This document shows, piece by piece, positions 31,966 through 36,660 of a stretch of 36,660 bases of DNA (positions are counted from its first letter, which is position 1; each line of letters begins with the position of its first letter). A program made the position numbers and the translations under genes. This DNA comes from Pedobacter sp. GTDB lineage: Bacteria > Bacteroidota > Bacteroidia > Sphingobacteriales > Sphingobacteriaceae. The stretch spans positions 1 to 36,660 of the forward strand of contig JACMND010000002.1 of NCBI GenBank assembly GCA_014378705.1, given 5' to 3'. The notes under the pieces are model-generated. The model made no database searches. It was given only the letters and a program-made list of their open reading frames with translations, and was not told where the DNA came from.

Positions 31966-32889
31966 CTAAATCATCTTACCTCGTTTTATGAGATAAGCAT
32001 TCAGAACCTGATAGAATCCTTCATGAATATCCGCGTCTACCAGATCAATCCGGTATTGTGCACAGCGTAATTTTAGTTCTTTATGGTAGGATTGAATCGC
32101 TTTCAAATAAAAGTCTTTTACGTTTGCCGGATGCACTTTTAACTCCTCACCACTTTCCATATCTATAAAATGATAAGGCCGATTATCAAAGCTGAATTCA
32201 AGTTCTTTTTTATGATCCAATACATTAAAAATAACTACTTCATGTTTGTTATGTTTAAGATGCTGGAGAGCTGAAAATATCTCGTCGAGCTGCTTATCGG
32301 AATTGCCACCTTCAAGCATATCGCTAAAAATAATAACCATGGATCGTTTATGAACCTGCTCGGCAATGTCATGCAGTGCGGAAGCAACTGCCGTCTGTTT
32401 ATTTGGGCTTTGAGATCTTATCAGCCCTTCCAGTTCATTAAACAAGTACTTTTGATGCGCTGTAGTGGATTTAGCGGGAGTGAAAAATTCAATTCTATCC
32501 GAAAAAAATGTTAATCCGAACGCATCCCGCTGCATTTTCAAAAGATAAATCAGAGATGCTGCGGAGTACGTGCTAAACATCAACTTATTAAAATCTTTTT
32601 CTGGAAAATACATGGATGAAGAAATATCCATCACGATTTGACAGCGGAGATTTGTTTCTTCTTCAAAACGTTTAACAAAAAGCTTATCCGTGCGTCCATA
32701 TAATTTCCAGTCAATATTTTTTATTGAATCTCCCTGGTTGTAAACCCTGTGTTCAGCGAATTCTACCGAGAAACCATGGAACGGACTTTTATGCAAACCT
32801 GTTATAAATCCTTCAACAACCTGGCGTGCCAGCATTTCCAGATTGCCAAAATCCTGAAGTTCCTTAAAATTTGAAAGATTAGGCTCCAT
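31966..32889 (-). CDS. DUF58 domain protein (vWA-like)
   Basis: 307 residues. The DUF58 signature is seen in the order GFSVEFAEHRVYNQGDSIKNIDWKLYGRTDKLFVKRFEEET, followed by a von Willebrand A-like domain with a MIDAS start DISSSM and a later IIFSDMLEGG. No membrane helices. DUF58 proteins usually sit in MoxR-BatA/B operons, where they help activate or assemble partner proteins; here no MoxR ATPase or Bat genes flank it, so its partner must be encoded elsewhere or it works alone. The ATG at 32889 is the only sensible start. Downstream (minus strand) is the cupin gene. Confidence 0.92.
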   Translation of the reverse strand: MEPNLSNFKELQDFGNLEMLARQVVEGFITGLHKSPFHGFSVEFAEHRVYNQGDSIKNIDWKLYGRTDKLFVKRFEEETNLRCQIVMDISSSMYFPEKDFNKLMFSTYSAASLIYLLKMQRDAFGLTFFSDRIEFFTPAKSTTAHQKYLFNELEGLIRSQSPNKQTAVASALHDIAEQVHKRSMVIIFSDMLEGGNSDKQLDEIFSALQHLKHNKHEVVIFNVLDHKKELEFSFDNRPYHFIDMESGEELKVHPANVKDFYLKAIQSYHKELKLRCAQYRIDLVDADIHEGFYQVLNAYLIKRGKMI

Positions 32890-32976
32890 TATCGGAAGTT
32901 ACCCAAAGTTTATAGAAGGTGTTTCGCACAAAATGAGATTAGAAATTTTTGATAGAATATGAGATAACGTGCATCG

Positions 32977-33010
32977 ATAAAAAACCCCTTTAACTAGTAA
33001 GCTAAAGAGG
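32977..33010 (-). terminator. Intrinsic terminator of the S46 peptidase gene
   Basis: Read on the minus strand: CCTCTTTA (33010-33003), 10-nt loop, TAAAGGGG (32992-32985), one G-T pair, then TTTTTTAT (32984-32977). It lies 27 nt after the stop of the peptidase gene. AATTTTTT on the other side would also allow termination from the opposite strand. Confidence 0.8.
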
Positions 33011-33036
33011 AATTTTTTATAACACTTGTTTTATTA

Positions 33037-35238
33037 TTATTTCTTCATGATCAGTTTACTTTTATCAACAGCAATTTTATCACGACGGATATCCAGTTCA
33101 TTGATAATATTTTTAGCGCCGCCTAATACATCAATACACCACAATACAAAGCGGGAATCAACAGAAATTGTGCGCTTATAATTTTTATCAAAAGCAATAT
33201 CCCCGCTCATTGCTTCCCAGTTTCCGTCAAAAGCCAACCCGATTAATTCACCATTACCGTTAATAACCGGCGAACCTGAATTACCACCGGTAATGTCGTT
33301 ATTTGAGATGAAATTGACTGGTAATGTTCCGTTTTCGCCGTATTCCCTAAAGTCACGTTTTTTATACGCATCTAAAAGAGATTGAGGCAGATCAAACTCC
33401 TGATCCCCTTTTTTGTACTTGGCTACCATTCCATCAATGTTAGTGGTTACATTATAAGTAATGCCATCTTTTGGAGAATAATTTTGAACCTGACCATAAG
33501 ATATTCGCATGGTAGAATTAGCGTCTGGATACCTTAAGGCGGTTTTATTGGTTTCTAATATCGCTTTCAGATACAGGTTATCCAACCTGGATTTTTGGGT
33601 AATAAAATCTGTTGACACAGACCCCAGGTTATTTTTTACATAATCCTGCGGATTTAAATTCTTCGCATACATATATCCCGGATCTTTTTCAAGTTCGCTC
33701 ATATTGGGATTTGAAACAAAGGCTCGAAGCTTAACAGGATCAATTAATTTGCTGTTAGCCCACAAGTAATCTGCGTAATTCTTAAAGGTTTCTTCAGGCG
33801 AACCTTTCCAATAATTTTCAGTTATTAAAGTAATGAATTTAGGATGCTGTGACTTTGAAACATCGTTGTAAAATGCTGTTAGGATCCGGGCAAAAATCTT
33901 TTTATCAGCAATTTCATTGTAAGTTTGCTGATAGTCGTCCAATACGTTGCTCATGTTTTCTTTTACCTGTGCCATATATGCCGCATCATCTTTCTTTTCA
34001 CTCATAGAACTAAACAAACCGCCCAATTGTGACGCGTTCCTAACCCATGGCGTAGCTAGCAAACCTTCGTTAATGTAAGTTATATGAACGGCGAAGGGTT
34101 CGTAAGCTGCGTAAGTGGTTTTGTAATTTTGCATCAAATTTCTGTAGACCGAATCTTTTGCTGTCGAAGTAAATTTTGCTTCCTGCGTTTGTTTTTCTTC
34201 ATAAATTTTTAGGCGCTTCAACTGCTCAGTCTGACCTATAAAATACTTCCAATAATTTGCGATACTCGCATATTGCGAAGAAAGTTTTAATCTGGTATCT
34301 ACGTTTTTGTCCATCTCCTCCTTCCACGCTTTCAAACGGATGTCTCTTAGTTTTACGATGGTAGGATTCGTTTTACCTGTTGCCAGAGCTACTCCATAAG
34401 AGGTTAAATAACGGTCTGTACGACCCGGATACCCATAAACCATTGAGAAATCATTATTCTTTACGCCTTTAATTGAAACAGGGAGATATTTTTTAGGAGT
34501 ATAAGGTTTGTTATTTACATTGTAAACAGCAGCTTTATTGTTGGCATCCGCGTAAACTCTAAAGATGGAAAAATCACCAGTATGGCGTGGCCATTCCCAG
34601 TTATCGGTATCACCGCCAAATTTTCCAATGGATTGTGGTGGAATGCCAACCAGACGGATATCCGTAAAACGGTTATAAACAAATAATAAAAACTGATTGG
34701 CTTTGTAAATGTCTCTCACTTCAGCTTCAGAATCAGTTCCTGCAGAAGCACCAGAAGCAATTTGTTTACTGATTTCGGCGATTTTTGAAGCTCTTTGGTT
34801 GTCGGTGACCCCGGCAAGTGCGGCCATTACCTTTGGCGTTACATCTTCAATACGCACTAAAAAACGGACAAATAAACCAGAAATTGGTTTTTCTTCAGTA
34901 AATGACTTCGCATAAAAGCCGCTGTCAAGAATGTTATTTTGAGCTGTTGAATTAGAAGCTGCAGCATCATAACCACAATGGTGATTGGTAAATATTAATC
35001 CGTTTTTTGACACAATTTCTCCAGTACAAAATCCACCGAAGGAAACAATCGCATCTTTTATGCTTGCTTTATTTACACTATACAAATCTTCAGGCGTAAG
35101 CTTAAACCCCTGTTTTTTCATTTGCTCGTAGTTTTTGCCAATAAGCATTGGCAGCCACATCCCTTCGTCAGCTTTGACGGTAATTCCGTTTAAGAAAATA
35201 AAAGCCAAAAAAGCGATGCTAAAGATTTTAATTTTCAT
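33037..35238 (-). CDS. S46 family dipeptidyl peptidase, DPP7-type specificity
   Basis: 733-residue exported serine peptidase of family S46, which removes dipeptides from peptide N-termini. Signal peptide IFSIAFLAFIFLNGITVKA. Catalytic histidine region LIFTNHHCGYDA (His86/87); Asp region GGDTDNWEWPRHTGDFS about residues 220-240; catalytic Ser654 in TGGNSGSPV. Eighteen residues after Ser654 the P1-specificity position is Gly (AFDGNWEAMSGDI), as in DPP7 (hydrophobic P1), whereas DPP11 has Arg there (acidic P1). This points to hydrophobic P1 preference. A large helical cap lies between residues 300 and 560. Periplasmic; feeds on peptides, typical of peptide-using Bacteroidota. Single gene with its own terminator. 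Confidence 0.95.
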   Translation of the reverse strand: MKIKIFSIAFLAFIFLNGITVKADEGMWLPMLIGKNYEQMKKQGFKLTPEDLYSVNKASIKDAIVSFGGFCTGEIVSKNGLIFTNHHCGYDAAASNSTAQNNILDSGFYAKSFTEEKPISGLFVRFLVRIEDVTPKVMAALAGVTDNQRASKIAEISKQIASGASAGTDSEAEVRDIYKANQFLLFVYNRFTDIRLVGIPPQSIGKFGGDTDNWEWPRHTGDFSIFRVYADANNKAAVYNVNNKPYTPKKYLPVSIKGVKNNDFSMVYGYPGRTDRYLTSYGVALATGKTNPTIVKLRDIRLKAWKEEMDKNVDTRLKLSSQYASIANYWKYFIGQTEQLKRLKIYEEKQTQEAKFTSTAKDSVYRNLMQNYKTTYAAYEPFAVHITYINEGLLATPWVRNASQLGGLFSSMSEKKDDAAYMAQVKENMSNVLDDYQQTYNEIADKKIFARILTAFYNDVSKSQHPKFITLITENYWKGSPEETFKNYADYLWANSKLIDPVKLRAFVSNPNMSELEKDPGYMYAKNLNPQDYVKNNLGSVSTDFITQKSRLDNLYLKAILETNKTALRYPDANSTMRISYGQVQNYSPKDGITYNVTTNIDGMVAKYKKGDQEFDLPQSLLDAYKKRDFREYGENGTLPVNFISNNDITGGNSGSPVINGNGELIGLAFDGNWEAMSGDIAFDKNYKRTISVDSRFVLWCIDVLGGAKNIINELDIRRDKIAVDKSKLIMKK

Positions 35239-35398
35239 GATTTTAATAATGATTTAGTGAATGTAAATAAGCTTGTTAAGACTTAAATTGACAATACAAG
35301 TTTAGCCTGATTATTGAGTTTGTGGCCCCCATTTAAAAAATTAATCTTCAAATCTTAAGCCATAATTGTTCGGATATAAGATTGTGTATAAGTACAGA

Positions 35399-35779
35399 TT
35401 AAAGGTGAGAAATGTTCTTTTTACTGTACGTCAAATTAATAATTAACACAATTATCATGATTAGTAATCCAAAAAACTCACGAGTTTCTTCAATCCAGGG
35501 TTTGGTGGCTTTCATTGTCTGTGCTATATTTTCAGCCTGGTGCTCGCCGGCCCAATTGATCACACCTGTTTTATCAAAAAATAAATACAAGGCATATAAA
35601 GCATAAACAACAATTCCAACCAGATAAGCCTTGGGATGATACTTATTACGTGCAGCTAAAAAACATAATCCGGCCGAATAAAGATAAAGCGGCATCCAGA
35701 CGTACGGATCTACATCATTGTATTGCAAACCTGCAAAGATGATAAAGATGACACAAAAAATAATGTTAAAGATTTTCAT
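35399..35779 (-). CDS. TMEM220-like small membrane protein
   Basis: 126-residue membrane protein resembling the transmembrane 220 family. Four membrane segments: IFNIIFCVIFIIFAGLQYN, VWMPLYLYSAGLCFLAA, AYLVGIVVYALYALYLF and LLIMIIVLIINLTY. The short LQYNDVDPYVWMP segment after the first helix is the family signature. Between the third and fourth helices is a polar, likely extracytoplasmic or amphipathic stretch (KTGVINWAGEHQAENIAQTM) ending in IEETREFFG. I use the ATG at 35779; a TTG two codons upstream would add two residues. Function unknown. It lies 25 nt after the partial phosphodiesterase gene on the same strand, so they may be co-transcribed. Confidence 0.85.
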   Translation of the reverse strand: MKIFNIIFCVIFIIFAGLQYNDVDPYVWMPLYLYSAGLCFLAARNKYHPKAYLVGIVVYALYALYLFFDKTGVINWAGEHQAENIAQTMKATKPWIEETREFFGLLIMIIVLIINLTYSKKNISHL

Positions 35780-35804
35780 ATTCAAGGTTTAATTTTTTAA
35801 GATC

Positions 35805-36660
35805 TTAAGAAAATAAATGCCTCCATATTACATCGTATACTTCAGTTGGTTGTATTATTATTTGTGGATTATTTTCGTCTGTTATTAAAACAGGATAATA
35901 TTTCTCTGGAATGTCAACGCGGCCGTGAGAACCTTTAATCAGTGTTGCATCTAAGGGAATTACATCCATCACATACCTGAAGCCGGCTTTTTTGCGCAAC
36001 AATTTATAGCCTGCCCTTAGTTTTGAAGTCATAAACATTTCTACCGGATCGTAGCCGGGCTTTTTATGGATGTCAACCATTCTGGCATAATCGGGTGCTT
36101 TAGTATCGTCCAGCCAAAAATAATAGGTAAACCAGCAATTTTCCCTGGCGATAAGCACCAAATCCCCCGCCCGTTGATGATTGATGTGGTGTTCAGCCTG
36201 AGCATCATGGTCTAATATAAGTTCTATTCCGCTAACACTTTTTAGAATTTCTTTAACCTGCTCTGTAACTGATGGATCATTTATGTAAACATGTGCAATC
36301 TGATGATCGGATACAACGAACGCTTTTGAAGCCCCCGCATCCAGTAATTCAAGGCCTCTTTCCACTCGAACCTCTAACAATCCGGCTTTACGCAATACAC
36401 GGTTTAGATGTACCGGGATATTTACCGGGGCAATGCCATATTCTGAAAGAAGAATGATCTTCGCCTCCTTTCGCTGGTAAAATTCGACCAGGTTTTCTAA
36501 AACCTGATCTATTTCTAAAAGCTCCGAAGAAATTTTGGTCAAATCCGGCCCATATTTCTGTAAACAATAATCCAGGTGCGGCAGATAGATCATGGTTAAC
36601 GTGGGATTGTACAAATCATCGGTTAACATGGAAGCATTGGAAATCCACTGTGTAGATTGA
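35805..36660 (-). CDS. Alkaline phosphatase/nucleotide pyrophosphatase-like protein, 5' end missing
   Basis: The reading frame stays open to the right edge (an internal ATG at 36629 is not the start; in-frame residues upstream read QSTQWISNAS), so at least 285 residues are present and the N-terminus is outside the window. Type I phosphodiesterase/nucleotide pyrophosphatase superfamily: NPTLTMIYLPHLDYCLQKYG, KIILLSEYGIAPVNIP (metal-site D/H region), VVSDHQIAHVYIND, and LIKGSHGRVD near the end with the metal-binding His. The metal/Thr active site expected earlier in the chain is not seen. The pattern is like the pyrophosphatase gene of ebo-type clusters (EboF), but the other ebo genes would be outside the window. 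Cytosolic by appearance; substrate unknown. Confidence 0.75.
   Translation of the reverse strand, partial: QSTQWISNASMLTDDLYNPTLTMIYLPHLDYCLQKYGPDLTKISSELLEIDQVLENLVEFYQRKEAKIILLSEYGIAPVNIPVHLNRVLRKAGLLEVRVERGLELLDAGASKAFVVSDHQIAHVYINDPSVTEQVKEILKSVSGIELILDHDAQAEHHINHQRAGDLVLIARENCWFTYYFWLDDTKAPDYARMVDIHKKPGYDPVEMFMTSKLRAGYKLLRKKAGFRYVMDVIPLDATLIKGSHGRVDIPEKYYPVLITDENNPQIIIQPTEVYDVIWRHLFS

Overview
The window reads as a chromosomal segment of a Bacteroidota bacterium, most likely family Sphingobacteriaceae (Pedobacter/Mucilaginibacter-like). The evidence is AT-rich DNA, Bacteroidota -7 boxes (TAnnTTTG), type IX secretion parts (PorP/SprF protein, gliding-type C-terminal sorting domain, OmpA/PD40 protein), an S46 dipeptidyl peptidase, a split transketolase and an ECF sigma/anti-sigma module. 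The species cannot be fixed from this stretch. No rRNA, tRNA, CRISPR array, insertion sequence or prophage was seen.

Layout. 1-440: gene-poor, with a possible decayed fragment at the left edge. 441-1805: Sad/YneI-like succinate-semialdehyde dehydrogenase, convergent with and overlapping a minus-strand SatD + DUF3307 pair (1798-3152). Upstream of satD lies a strikingly regular triple inverted repeat (3160-3241). 3339-6338: four-gene arsenosugar operon (AhpD-like peroxidase, radical SAM ArsS, DUF2064 glycosyltransferase, ArsM). 6463-16904: mostly housekeeping genes on the plus strand: mnmA, topA, a small unknown protein, a membrane protein with four CxxC pairs, a DEDDy exonuclease overlapping a double-ATPase ABC protein, and rnr.

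17231-22624 (minus strand): compact four-gene operon for a surface system, namely a collagen-like secreted protein, a type B T9SS substrate, a PorP/SprF protein and an OmpA/PD40/TPR protein, with gaps of 1, 1 and 10 nt. 22804-24861: split transketolase, its halves separated by a repeat-rich spacer. 24954-26592: ECF sigma factor, a putative anti-sigma with three copies of a short motif, and a small periplasmic LTxxQ-like protein, ending at a clear terminator. 26655-36660: class III aminotransferase, divergent gamma-glutamyltransferase-like protein, RhlE helicase, cupin, DUF58 protein, S46 peptidase of apparent DPP7 type, TMEM220-like protein and a phosphodiesterase-like gene cut by the right edge.

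Most worth a second look: (i) SatD looks like a class III nucleotide-cyclase-type domain joined to a helix-turn-helix, with three 24-bp palindromes at an exact 29-bp period next to its start codon; (ii) the collagen-like/T9SS operon with an in-frame 9-bp tandem repeat; (iii) the triple motif in the putative anti-sigma factor.
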